Assembly (NCBI GenBank): GCA_029932895.1
Contig: JAOZPF010000051.1
Coordinates: forward strand, 1-13,247
Reading direction: 5' to 3'
Length of the DNA stretch: 13,247 nt
Source: Anaerolineae bacterium
GTDB taxonomy: Bacteria > Chloroflexota > Anaerolineae > B4-G1 > DUEL01
Shown here: piece by piece, positions 1 through 5,774 of the stretch
Layout of the letters: every line of letters begins with the position of its first letter
How positions within the stretch are numbered: the stretch's first letter is position 1
Program-made: the position numbers and the translations under genes
The notes under the pieces: generated by a model
Database searches by the model: none
The model's input: the letters and a program-made list of their open reading frames with translations, nothing else
Told to the model about the DNA's origin: nothing

Positions 1-296
1 CTGATATAGCGTTCTATGAAGGGCAGAAGATTCTGGCTGCTGTGGAAATCAAAGGCGGCATAGATACAGCCGGTGTTTTGGAGCGAGTGGGAGCGGCCAT
101 CAAGAGCTTGAGTCGAGCCAAGAATGAGAACCCAAATGCAGTGACCATACTGATTATGTACCGAGTGGCAATGACAGAGCAAGCTCGGCAGGATTTGGAA
201 TCTCCTCGGAACGACATAGATTGTTGGTTTACCATTGAAGATGTGTTGAACCGCGTCGGGACAAGGCAGGAGATTTTCAAGCGGCTTGGCATCTGA
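1..296 (+). CDS. C-terminal part of a PD-(D/E)xK nuclease, probably a type II restriction endonuclease (XcyI-like?)
   Basis: The reading frame is open from base 3 with no start in the window, so only the last 97 residues of a gene beginning upstream are present. The visible part starts with an Asp, and 14 residues later comes V-E-I-K-G-G, giving the spacing D-x13-E-x-K expected of a PD-(D/E)xK active site in which the acidic residues bind Mg2+ and the Lys is catalytic. The stretch after the EIK motif (GID-AG-LERVGAAIKS) recalls the XcyI/Cfr9I restriction-enzyme family, but that match is from memory. If right, the enzyme would cut DNA at a short palindrome and its methyltransferase should lie just upstream. 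The fragment uses many A/T-ending codons and looks clearly less GC-rich than the following genes, as is common for transferred restriction-modification genes. It could also be a nuclease of another PD-(D/E)xK family. The nuclease fold is likely; the family is uncertain. Confidence 0.6.
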   Translation, partial: DIAFYEGQKILAAVEIKGGIDTAGVLERVGAAIKSLSRAKNENPNAVTILIMYRVAMTEQARQDLESPRNDIDCWFTIEDVLNRVGTRQEIFKRLGI

Positions 297-323
297 GGAC
301 GAGCGAGGCGATACATATCATTT

Positions 324-343
324 CCCCTCCAGAGCGAGAGGGG
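324..343. other. GC-rich hairpin between the nuclease gene and birA
   Basis: CCCCTC at 324-329 pairs with GAGGGG at 338-343 around an 8-base loop. It lies 27 bases after the nuclease stop and 14 bases before the chosen birA start. No T-run follows, so it is at best a weak terminator for the upstream gene. It could also sit in a short birA leader. Only the pairing is seen; function is inference. Confidence 0.35.
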
Positions 344-349
344 TAGAAT
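344..349 (+). promoter_or_regulatory. Possible -10 element for a leaderless birA transcript
   Basis: TAGAAT (344-349) matches the sigma-70 -10 consensus at five of six positions and ends 8 bases before the birA ATG at 358. A transcript started from it would begin at or next to the start codon. No convincing -35 box is seen 17 bases upstream (TTTCCC). There is no well-placed Shine-Dalgarno before 358 either, which fits a leaderless message. Weak, single-motif evidence. Confidence 0.25.
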
Positions 350-357
350 CCGGCGGT

Positions 358-1170
358 ATGGACCGCCGCTTTGATGTCTCTACCGTTCAGGCGCTTCTCA
401 CCACCCGGCTCTTTCGCCACCTGGTGGTCCTCGCCCGCGTCGGGTCGACCAACGATGTGGTAAAGGAGATGGCGCGGCGGGGAGCGCCGGAGGGGACAGT
501 GGTGGTTGCCGACGAGCAGACGGCGGGGCGCGGGCGACTGGAGCGACGCTGGTTGGCACCGCCCGCAACCTGCCTGCTTGTCTCGCTCCTCTTTCGTCCC
601 GACCTGCCGCTTGCCCACGCCTCCCGCCTGACGATGCTCACCTCGCTGGCGGCGGCGGACGCGGTGGAGCGGGTAGCCAACCTGCGACCGGCGCTCAAGT
701 GGCCGAACGACCTGGTGGTCCGCTCCGCTGCGCCGGGGCCAGGGGGGCGGGGCTGGCGCAAGCTGGCGGGATTGCTGACGGAGACGGAGGTGGTGGGGGA
801 GCGGGCGGAGGTCGTGGTGGTGGGGGTTGGCATCAACGTCAACGTCCCCGTGCCGGACCTGCCGGCGCTGGACCCCGCCGCGACGAGCATTTTGGCCGAG
901 ACCGGGCGGGAGGTGGAGCGGGAGGCTTTGCTGGCGACGTTGCTGGCGGGGGTGGAGGAGCGATATGCGCAGCTGCGGGCCGGGCAAGGCCCCTATGCGG
1001 AATGGGCCGCCCGTCTGGCGACGCTGGGAGAGCGGGTGGAAGCGGCGACATCGGACGGGGTTCTGGTCGGCACGGCGGAGGCGGTGGACGAGGAGGGCGC
1101 ACTGCTGCTGCGCACGTCCGATGGCATTGTGCACAGGCTGCTGGCGGGAGATGTGACGCTGGCGCGCTAA
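358..1170 (+). CDS. birA: Biotin-[acetyl-CoA-carboxylase] ligase (BirA, short form)
   Basis: Predicted cytoplasmic enzyme of 270 residues that activates biotin with ATP to biotinyl-5'-AMP and transfers it to the acceptor lysine of biotin-carboxyl-carrier domains. The sequence shows the family hallmarks: S30-T-N near the start of the catalytic domain, the adenylate-binding loop T-A-GRGR at about 55-60 followed by W65, K114-WPNDL around 114-119, K135-LAGLL, and the VVVGVGINVN strand around 153-162. A C-terminal SH3-like domain follows from about 220 (ATLGERVEA ... ALLLRTSDG). The N-terminal helix-turn-helix of E. coli BirA is absent, so this is the monofunctional type and not expected to be a repressor. 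The frame is open up to 286, overlapping the nuclease stop, but homology begins only after the ATG at 358, so that start is chosen. Family assignment is firm; the exact start is moderately sure. Confidence 0.93.
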   Translation: MDRRFDVSTVQALLTTRLFRHLVVLARVGSTNDVVKEMARRGAPEGTVVVADEQTAGRGRLERRWLAPPATCLLVSLLFRPDLPLAHASRLTMLTSLAAADAVERVANLRPALKWPNDLVVRSAAPGPGGRGWRKLAGLLTETEVVGERAEVVVVGVGINVNVPVPDLPALDPAATSILAETGREVEREALLATLLAGVEERYAQLRAGQGPYAEWAARLATLGERVEAATSDGVLVGTAEAVDEEGALLLRTSDGIVHRLLAGDVTLAR

Positions 1171-1180
1171 CGCTACCGAC

Positions 1181-1199
1181 CGCCCGACTATGACGGGCG
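1181..1199. other. Short hairpin just after birA
   Basis: CGCCCG at 1181-1186 pairs with CGGGCG at 1194-1199 around a 7-base loop, beginning 10 bases after the birA stop. No T-tract follows, so it is not a classical intrinsic terminator. It may stabilise the 3' end of the birA message or help termination by another route. Confidence 0.35.
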
Positions 1200-1237
1200 C
1201 ACAGGTCTGTCCACCACTGTCGCTCCGAGGGCGGCTT

Positions 1238-1263
1238 GTAGGGGCGAACCTGTGTGTTCGCCC
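1238..1263. repeat. Partial copy of a GTAGGGGCGA-type intergenic palindromic repeat
   Basis: After GTAG, GGGCGAAC (1242-1249) and GTTCGCCC (1256-1263) form a perfect 8-bp inverted repeat with a 6-base loop. The opening GTAGGGGCGA and the following CCCGG-CGCGGACAGG resemble a mobile intergenic palindrome I recall from Chloroflexota and other genomes. In complete copies a second stem follows and the unit closes with a mirrored CCCCTAC. That right half is missing here, so this would be a truncated copy. Only one copy lies in the window, so the repeat nature rests on memory of the family. Confidence 0.45.
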
Positions 1264-1303
1264 GGCGCGGACAGGAGTGTGGTTGCACTATGAGAACCGC
1301 TTT

Positions 1304-1310
1304 GGGAGGA
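1304..1310 (+). promoter_or_regulatory. Shine-Dalgarno supporting the start at 1314
   Basis: GGGAGGA at 1304-1310 is a strong anti-16S match 3 bases before the ATG at 1314. This spacing is short. The alternative ATG at 1290 has AGGAG at 1273-1277 with 12 bases of spacing. The conserved PPC domain starts exactly at 1314, which tips the choice. Confidence 0.5.
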
Positions 1311-1313
1311 AAG

Positions 1314-1742
1314 ATGCAGGTTATCAAGATCGGTGAACAGTACGCGGTTCGGTTGGAGGAGGGGGAGGAGGTGCTGACCTCCCTCCAGACCTGGGCGGAC
1401 CAGTACGAGGTGGGTTTTGGGTCGCTCGCGGCCATCGGCGCGTTGCGCCGGGCGACGCTGGGCTACTTTGACCCGGCGACCAACGAGTATCATCACCTGG
1501 CGGTGGACGAACAGGTGGAGGTAGTGAGCCTGAGCGGCAACGTCAGCCGGGGAGAGGACGGCCGCCCTGTTGTCCACGTCCATGCCGTTCTGGGCCGCGC
1601 CGACGGTCAGGCCCTGGGCGGGCATCTGGTGGCGGGGACCGTTCGCCCGACGCTGGAGGTTGTCATAACGGTGCTGCCGGGCAGGGTGGAGCGGAGGCGG
1701 GACCCCGTGACCGGGTTGGCGTTGTGGAATCTGGAGAGGTAG
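1314..1742 (+). CDS. PPC (DUF296/PCC) domain protein, putative DNA-binding
   Basis: A 142-residue stand-alone PPC-domain protein. The domain fills the whole chain: an N-terminal strand and L-E-E-G-E-E-V-L-x-S-L helix (14-24), the G-x-x-A-A-I-G-A-L segment (36-44), and the signature G-R-P-V-V-H-V-H-A-V-L-G ... L-G-G-H-L (83-105), in which H88, H90 and H104 are the conserved histidines thought to bind a metal ion. The end (TVRPTLEVVITVLP) is the standard closing strand pair. Plant AT-hook proteins use this fold for trimerisation. Bacterial single-domain members are annotated as DNA-binding but their role is mostly unknown. The frame is open back to 1254, inside the repeat, which I consider non-coding; 1290 is a second possible start. 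The convergent neighbour ends only 9 bases away and no terminator is visible between them. Family firm, function unknown. Confidence 0.85.
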   Translation: MQVIKIGEQYAVRLEEGEEVLTSLQTWADQYEVGFGSLAAIGALRRATLGYFDPATNEYHHLAVDEQVEVVSLSGNVSRGEDGRPVVHVHAVLGRADGQALGGHLVAGTVRPTLEVVITVLPGRVERRRDPVTGLALWNLER

Positions 1743-1751
1743 GAAACGGGC

Positions 1752-2267
1752 TCAGCTTTGTCCCTGGTTCGCCAGTGAGAGCGCCAGCGCTACGGCTTCC
1801 TGCGGGCTCGCTGCCCGATGGATGGGCGGGGGCGGGTGCCCTTCTCGCTCCATCCGCCACGTCCCCAGCCCCACTACCGGTATGCCGAACTGGAGCGCGT
1901 GCCCGATCTCGCTCAGGGTGCCATAGCTCCCGCCGATGGCGATGGCGGCCTGTGCGGTGCGGACCACGATGGCGTTGCGTGCCAGCCCGATGCCGGTGGT
2001 GATGGGGATGTCCACGTAGGGGTTGGCCTCGCCTGGGTCGTCGCTGGGGAGGATGCCGACGGTCAGGCCGCCGGCGGACTTGGCTCCGCGGCAGGCAGCC
2101 TTCATCACCCCGCCGCGTCCGCCGCAGACGAGGATGGCGTTGTTCTCGGCCAGTGCCCGTCCCACTGCCTCTGCTGCTTGTTCCTCCTGCGCCGTTGGTG
2201 ACGCGCCGCCGATGACGGCGATGATGAGCGGGCGGACCGGCTCTTGAGCTTTGGCGATGTCGCTCAT
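1752..2267 (-). CDS. LOG/DprA-like nucleotide-binding protein (TIGR00725 type)
   Basis: A 171-residue protein with a Rossmann-like fold of the TIGR00725 / lysine-decarboxylase-like (LOG) superfamily. Visible landmarks are the first strand IIAVIGGAS (15-23), the phosphate-binding C-G-G-R-G-G-V-M loop (48-55), an RN pair at 97-98 and G-G-S-Y-G-T-L-S-E at 112-120, which corresponds to the PGGxGTxxE motif of LOG phosphoribohydrolases. The tail contains a proline-rich stretch (HPPPP at 144-148). LOG enzymes release cytokinin bases from nucleotides. For this subfamily the substrate is not known, so no reaction is assigned. It is the last gene of the oxidoreductase operon and overlaps the gamma subunit by four bases (ATGA). 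The GGAGG before its ATG is almost adjacent, so translation probably depends on coupling with the upstream gene. Family firm, function open. Confidence 0.85.
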   Translation of the reverse strand: MSDIAKAQEPVRPLIIAVIGGASPTAQEEQAAEAVGRALAENNAILVCGGRGGVMKAACRGAKSAGGLTVGILPSDDPGEANPYVDIPITTGIGLARNAIVVRTAQAAIAIGGSYGTLSEIGHALQFGIPVVGLGTWRMEREGHPPPPIHRAASPQEAVALALSLANQGQS

Positions 2268-2803
2268 TCCTCCAACTGCTTGGCTACCTCGAAGCCGGCC
2301 GCCAACGCGCGCAGGTTCATCTCGGCGGTGCCGTGCGGGGCGCGAGCCTGCACAGCCTCCTCTATCGCTGTGCGGGTGATGACCCCGGTCAGCCCGACCA
2401 GCAGCCCGATGGCGACCACGTTGGCGGTGATCTCCCGCCCTGTCGTCTCCCGCGCCAGCTTGGTGATGGGAGCCCGCACGGCGTATGGTGTCGGTGAGCG
2501 CGAGACCTGGACGTCATCCAAGATCAGAAGGCCGCCCTTTTTCATCATCGTTCCATACCGGTCGCACGCCGTCTGGCTCATACACAGCAGGATGTCGGCA
2601 TTGAGCACTTTGGGGTAGTCGATCTCGCCCTCAGAGATGATCACCTCTGCTCGGCTGGCTCCCCCCCGTGCCTCCGGTCCGTAGGATTGGCTTTGCACCA
2701 CGTTTTTGCCGTCTCTGATTGCCGCGTCGGCCAGGAGGATGCCGGCCAGGATCATTCCCTGACCGCCGGTGCCGGCCAGGCGGATCTCGATCCGTTCTTT
2801 CAT
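2264..2803 (-). CDS. korC: 2-oxoacid:ferredoxin oxidoreductase, gamma subunit
   Basis: A 179-residue gamma subunit (pyruvate ferredoxin/flavodoxin oxidoreductase gamma family, PF01558). It opens with the typical I-R-L-A-G-T-G-G-Q-G-M-I-L-A-G nucleotide-like loop (7-21) and has the hallmark Q-S-Y-G-P-E-A-R-G-G (38-48). The subunit contacts CoA/TPP sites in the assembled complex, which oxidatively decarboxylates a 2-oxoacid to an acyl-CoA while reducing ferredoxin. Length and domain content are normal. The start overlaps the beta-subunit stop as ATGA (2800-2803), and a strong GGAGGAGGTGA lies just upstream inside the beta gene. The symbol is assigned by gene order and similarity to 2-oxoglutarate oxidoreductases. 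Other 2-oxoacids cannot be excluded from sequence alone. Confidence 0.9.
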   Translation of the reverse strand: MKERIEIRLAGTGGQGMILAGILLADAAIRDGKNVVQSQSYGPEARGGASRAEVIISEGEIDYPKVLNADILLCMSQTACDRYGTMMKKGGLLILDDVQVSRSPTPYAVRAPITKLARETTGREITANVVAIGLLVGLTGVITRTAIEEAVQARAPHGTAEMNLRALAAGFEVAKQLEE

Positions 2804-3648
2804 CGGGTCACCTCCTCCATCGCCCGCTTGATGACCTGTTCGCGGTAGAGGGCGGTGTACTCGGGGGCATCCTGGCGGTCCTGGAAAATGCCGCGCACGA
2901 TCTTGCCCTCGAGCTCCTCCGGCCCCAGTTTTTCCGCCTGGCGCAGAGTGATGCTGTTATCTTTCAATTGGCGCATCATCGCCGTGGCTGGCCCCCAGTG
3001 GTTGAGCCGTCCCAGGGTTGTGTGGCAGTAGCTCATCACCTCGACCAGCGAGAAGCCGTCGGTCTCGATGGCCTTGGCGATATACCGTTGGAGCTCGGTC
3101 ACGTGGTAGACGGTGCTGCGGGCGACGAAGGAGGCGCCGGCGGTCACGGCCAATTCGGCGATGCGGAAGGAGGGTTCGATGTGGCCGTAGGGGGCCGTGG
3201 CGGCGCGTGCCCCCAGTGGGGTGGTGGGTGAATACTGACCGCCTGTCATACCGTAGGTGGTGTTGTTCACCACGATCGCCGTCAGCCCGATGTTGCGGCG
3301 GGCAGCGTGGATGAAATGGTTGCCGCCGATGGCCGTCGCGTCCCCGTCCCCCATCACCACGATCACCTTCATCGCTGGGCGGACCAGTTTGAGGCCTGTG
3401 GCAAAGGCCAGGGCCCGGCCGTGGGTGGTGTGCATGGTGTTGAAATCGACATAGACCGGCATGCGGCCCGTGCAGCCGATGCCCGAGATCATTGCGATGT
3501 CATCCTTGTTCAGCCCCAGCTTGTCGACGGCGCGGATGATAGCACCCATAGCGATGCCGATGCCGCACCCGGCACACCAGACGCCGGGGAACTTTTTGCT
3601 GTGGCGCAGATACTGTTCGTGGACTCGCGATTCTGGTCGTGCTTTCAT
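2800..3648 (-). CDS. korB: 2-oxoacid:ferredoxin oxidoreductase, beta (TPP-binding) subunit
   Basis: A 282-residue beta subunit carrying thiamine pyrophosphate and, by family knowledge, one [4Fe-4S] cluster. Candidate cluster ligands are C25 and C28 (W-C-A-G-C-G), C59 (G-I-G-C-T-G-R) and C208 (M-S-Y-C-H-T). The TPP/Mg motif is G-D-G-D at 100-103 followed by V-N-N-T-T-Y-G-M-T-G-G-Q (127-138), the usual GDG...NN spacing. The family does the decarboxylation and electron transfer to the cluster. The start has AGGTAGGT a few bases upstream, overlapping the alpha-subunit stop, and the two genes are 6 bases apart. Length is typical for KorB/VorB-type subunits and shorter than fused PFORs. Subunit identity is firm; the 2-oxoglutarate preference is inference. 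Confidence 0.92.
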   Translation of the reverse strand: MKARPESRVHEQYLRHSKKFPGVWCAGCGIGIAMGAIIRAVDKLGLNKDDIAMISGIGCTGRMPVYVDFNTMHTTHGRALAFATGLKLVRPAMKVIVVMGDGDATAIGGNHFIHAARRNIGLTAIVVNNTTYGMTGGQYSPTTPLGARAATAPYGHIEPSFRIAELAVTAGASFVARSTVYHVTELQRYIAKAIETDGFSLVEVMSYCHTTLGRLNHWGPATAMMRQLKDNSITLRQAEKLGPEELEGKIVRGIFQDRQDAPEYTALYREQVIKRAMEEVTR

Positions 3649-3654
3649 TTGGAC

Positions 3655-4779
3655 CTACCTCATTCCCTCGATGGCGATCAGGATCTCCTCTGGTTTGATG
3701 ACCTCTCCGTCGGCGCGGTTGACGCGGCGAACCTTGCGCCGGCCGGCCACGCGCTCGACCTCCAACGCCAGTTGTCCCCGGTTCATCTCGGGCACGATGA
3801 CGCGGTGGATGCGCTCGGTGGCCTGTTCGATCACTTCCTCCGGAAAAGGCCAGAGGGTCTTGAGCTTGAGGAATCCGACCCGTCGGCCTCGCTGACGGGC
3901 CATCTCTACCGCGTGTCGGGCAGAGCGGGCCGCGATTCCGTAGGCGATGACCAGCGTGTCGGCGTCCGCGATCCCGTCCTGGTCGTAGAGCAGAATATCC
4001 GATAAACTGCGGTCGATCTTGCGAAAGACGCGCTCGGTCCACAGCACCACCTCGTCGGGCCGGTTGGTGGGGTACCCGCGCTCGTCGTGGTGGAGGCCGG
4101 TGATGTGGTAGCGGTACCCTTCGCCAAAAGGGATCAGCGGTGGCACGTCGGCGGGAAAGTTCTCAAAGGGCTTGTACCACTCTGGTGGAACGCCGGTGCG
4201 CTCTCGCTCCACCCGCTCGACAGTCCCGTAATCGGGCAACTCCACCCCCTCCCGCATATGGCCGATGACCTCGTCCATCAACAGGATAACCGGCGTGCGG
4301 TATCGCTCGGCCAAGTTAAAGGCCTTGATCGTCAGTTCGAAAGTTTCCAGGACCGAGGAGGGGCAGAGAGCGATGATGGGATGGTCGCCGTGGGTGCCCC
4401 AGCGGGCCTGCATCACGTCTCCCTGGGAGGGGCTGGTGGGCCGCCCGGTGGAAGGCCCCAGCCTTTGCACATCGACGATGACGCAGGGGATCTCGGTCAT
4501 TGCTGCGTAGCCGATATTCTCCTGCATCAGGCTAAAACCAGGGCCGGAGGTGGCGGTCATTGCCTTGGCCCCGCCCACGGATGCGCCGATGACGGCGGCC
4601 ATCGAGCCGATCTCGTCTTCCATCTGGATGAAGGTGCCCCCTATTTGCGGCAGCCGGTATGACATCACCTCGGCAATCTCGGTCGCTGGAGTGATGGGGT
4701 AGCCGGCGAAGAAGGTACAGCCAGCGGCGATCGCGCCTTCCGCGCAGGCCTGATCCCCCTGCAACAGTTGTCTGCTCAT
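3655..4779 (-). CDS. korA: 2-oxoacid:ferredoxin oxidoreductase, alpha subunit
   Basis: A 374-residue alpha subunit. Domain I starts with the typical G-x-x-A-C-A-E-G-A-I-A-A-G-C (8-21), then F-F-A-G-Y-P-I-T-P-A-T-E-I (23-35), the M-E-D-E-I-G-S-M (53-60) and T-A-T-S-G-P-G-F-S-L-M (75-85) motifs that line the TPP-side pyrimidine site and 2-oxoacid pocket. The C-terminal domain (about 230-374) carries VIAYGIAARSARHAV and the L-K-T-L-W-P-F-P segment typical of the family. The frame continues upstream to 5094, but that extension only overlaps the ferredoxin gene in another frame. The ATG at 4779 has an excellent GGAGGAGGGG a few bases before it, starts at the family's usual N-terminus and overlaps the ferredoxin stop as ATGA. 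No gamma or delta domain is fused. Confidence 0.93.
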   Translation of the reverse strand: MSRQLLQGDQACAEGAIAAGCTFFAGYPITPATEIAEVMSYRLPQIGGTFIQMEDEIGSMAAVIGASVGGAKAMTATSGPGFSLMQENIGYAAMTEIPCVIVDVQRLGPSTGRPTSPSQGDVMQARWGTHGDHPIIALCPSSVLETFELTIKAFNLAERYRTPVILLMDEVIGHMREGVELPDYGTVERVERERTGVPPEWYKPFENFPADVPPLIPFGEGYRYHITGLHHDERGYPTNRPDEVVLWTERVFRKIDRSLSDILLYDQDGIADADTLVIAYGIAARSARHAVEMARQRGRRVGFLKLKTLWPFPEEVIEQATERIHRVIVPEMNRGQLALEVERVAGRRKVRRVNRADGEVIKPEEILIAIEGMR

Positions 4780-5051
4780 TTCCCCTCCTCCGCACTGTCG
4801 ATCTCGGTGACGAAAATAGCCATATCGGGGCAGTGCAGCTCGCACCAGCGGCAGGCGGTGCATTTTTCCGGGTGAGCGACGGTCACGCGGCCGTCGTCGC
4901 TTTGCTCCAGCACCTTGGTCGGGCAGAACTCGACGCACAGCCCGCAACCCTTGCACCAGTTTGGAAAGATCGTCACGCGCCCGCGGCGCCTGGTTTTCTT
5001 GCTTTGGGTAGCGACCGGCGCGGCTCTTTCCTCCACGCTTTGTTCGGCCAT
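4776..5051 (-). CDS. korD: 2x[4Fe-4S] ferredoxin-like delta subunit of the oxidoreductase
   Basis: A 91-residue protein with two classical 4Fe-4S motifs: C33-K-G-C36-G-L-C39-V-E-F-C43-P and C64-T-A-C67-R-W-C70-E-L-H-C74-P. It would carry electrons from the catalytic subunits to ferredoxin. The first ~25 residues are a hydrophilic, Lys/Arg-rich extension without a signal peptide, so the protein is cytoplasmic. It is the first gene of the operon. AAGGGGGAT (5059-5067) lies 7 bases before the ATG and a promoter lies about 40 bases upstream. Delta-alpha-beta-gamma order is the known arrangement for KorDABC-type enzymes. Function is well supported. Confidence 0.9.
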   Translation of the reverse strand: MAEQSVEERAAPVATQSKKTRRRGRVTIFPNWCKGCGLCVEFCPTKVLEQSDDGRVTVAHPEKCTACRWCELHCPDMAIFVTEIDSAEEGK

Positions 5052-5092
5052 ACTTACGATCCCCCTTGATAAAGTATTGACTCCGCGGGTGC

Positions 5093-5121
5093 ATTATACC
5101 ATCAGATATGATTCCTGCCTA
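5093..5121 (-). promoter_or_regulatory. Sigma-70-like promoter of the oxidoreductase operon
   Basis: Read on the minus strand, a perfect -10 box TATAAT (5098-5093) is preceded at exactly 17 bases by TAGGCA (5121-5116), four of six matches to TTGACA. Transcription should start near 5086, giving a leader of about 35 bases with the Shine-Dalgarno at 5059-5067. No operator-like repeat is seen inside the promoter. Confidence 0.65.
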
Positions 5122-5125
5122 CCAA

Positions 5126-5168
5126 TCCGGCGTGTTGCTGCTTTCTGGCCTCGGCAAAGGTCGCCGGA
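5126..5168. other. Stem-loop between the two divergent promoters
   Basis: TCCGGCG at 5126-5132 pairs with CGCCGGA at 5162-5168 (7 bp, perfect) around a 29-base loop, and a further TTGC/GCAA pair (5135-5138 with 5154-5157) can form inside. It sits upstream of both divergent promoters. The rest of the 5122-5272 stretch holds no gene that I can support. It could be a protein-binding inverted repeat or part of a small RNA; no function is assigned. Confidence 0.35.
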
Positions 5169-5272
5169 CATGGCTATCCATTGCCAGAACCGGTATTCTT
5201 GAGAGAGCGCATCGAAATGCAAGATTGAGCGTTTTTCCTGCCACCTGAGGGGCGGAAATGGGCATAATTCGC

Positions 5273-5301
5273 TTGGAACTCTGGTCTAGTTGTGGTAAAA
5301 T
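5273..5301 (+). promoter_or_regulatory. Sigma-70-like promoter of the hsp20-lon operon
   Basis: TTGGAA (5273-5278) and TAAAAT (5296-5301) are separated by 17 bases and match the -35 and -10 consensus at four and five of six positions. Transcription would start near 5308, about 26 bases before the Hsp20 start. No CIRCE-type inverted repeat (the HrcA operator) is visible, so heat induction, if any, is not explained by this element. Confidence 0.6.
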
Positions 5302-5317
5302 ACCATTGCAGTATAGC

Positions 5318-5325
5318 AAGGAGAG
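5318..5325 (+). promoter_or_regulatory. Shine-Dalgarno that fixes the Hsp20 start at 5334
   Basis: AAGGAGAG at 5318-5325 lies 8 bases before the ATG at 5334. An in-frame start at 5292 would fall inside the -35/-10 spacer of the predicted promoter, so it is rejected. Confidence 0.7.
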
Positions 5326-5333
5326 TAATCGAG

Positions 5334-5756
5334 ATGGTGAAACGAAAGCGCACGTCGACAAGGGCAGCGGAGGAAGGGTATGAAAAGCAACGCATGTTGC
5401 ACGAGGGGTGGGCCATCTTCCGCAGCGCACAGTCCTGGGAACCGCCGACCGATGTGTATGAGAATGACGAGGGGTTGGTCGTCCTGGTTGAGATTGCCGG
5501 AGTCCAGGAAGAGGATTTTCGTATTGTGGTGAGCGAGCGGCAGTTGATCATCGAGGGGGTGCGTCTGGACCCGGAGCCCAAGCGGACGTATCACCAGATG
5601 GAGGTCTATTACGGCCCATTTCGGACGGAGGTGCTCTTGCCGTGGTCGGCCGCCCCCGAAGAGGTCACGGCGACGTATGAGGATGGCCTGCTGCGGATAC
5701 TGTTCCCCCGTCCACCAGTGCGCCGTGTGCCCGTTTCAACCCAGGGAGAGAAGTAA
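5334..5756 (+). CDS. Small heat-shock protein, Hsp20/alpha-crystallin family
   Basis: A 140-residue ATP-independent holdase that binds unfolding proteins and usually forms large oligomers in the cytoplasm. After a basic N-terminal arm (KRKRTSTR) comes the alpha-crystallin domain from about 36 to 126: P-P-T-D-V-Y-E-N-D-E-G-L (37-48), V-L-V-E-I-A-G-V (49-56), the strand L-I-I-E-G-V-R (71-77) and Y-G-P-F-R-T-E-V-L-L-P (93-103). The conserved Y-E-D-G-L-L-R-I-L-F-P (115-125) corresponds to the G-x-L hallmark. A short tail after 126 (PPVRRVPVS) contains V-x-V, a possible degenerate I-x-I anchor for oligomer assembly. It is the first gene of the operon and lies 18 bases before lon, so holdase and protease are likely co-expressed. 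Family firm. Confidence 0.92.
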   Translation: MVKRKRTSTRAAEEGYEKQRMLHEGWAIFRSAQSWEPPTDVYENDEGLVVLVEIAGVQEEDFRIVVSERQLIIEGVRLDPEPKRTYHQMEVYYGPFRTEVLLPWSAAPEEVTATYEDGLLRILFPRPPVRRVPVSTQGEK

Positions 5757-5774
5757 GAGAGGTTTGTTCGATTT

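Noticed and set aside
277..1134. 285-residue open frame on the minus strand over birA
   Set aside because: It is antisense to a clear BirA, is very rich in Arg/Pro/His/Gly and has no recognisable domain. It is typical of GC-rich shadow frames.
3307..4005. 232-residue plus-strand frame over the beta/alpha subunit genes
   Set aside because: It is antisense to two convincing oxidoreductase subunits, has no ribosome site or domain and spans the junction of two genes by chance.
4780..5094. N-terminal extension of the alpha subunit to 5094
   Set aside because: The extension overlaps the ferredoxin gene in another frame and reads as Arg-rich nonsense. The ATG at 4779 has a strong Shine-Dalgarno and the family N-terminus.
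5110..5190. Small SRP RNA on the minus strand
   Set aside because: GAGGCC, AGAAA and GCAGC loosely recall the conserved SRP domain IV, but the tetraloop-closing stem and the GGAAG core are missing, so the resemblance is not enough.
5170..5330. CIRCE/HrcA operator in front of hsp20
   Set aside because: No TTAGCACTC-N9-GAGTGCTAA-like inverted repeat is found in the region.
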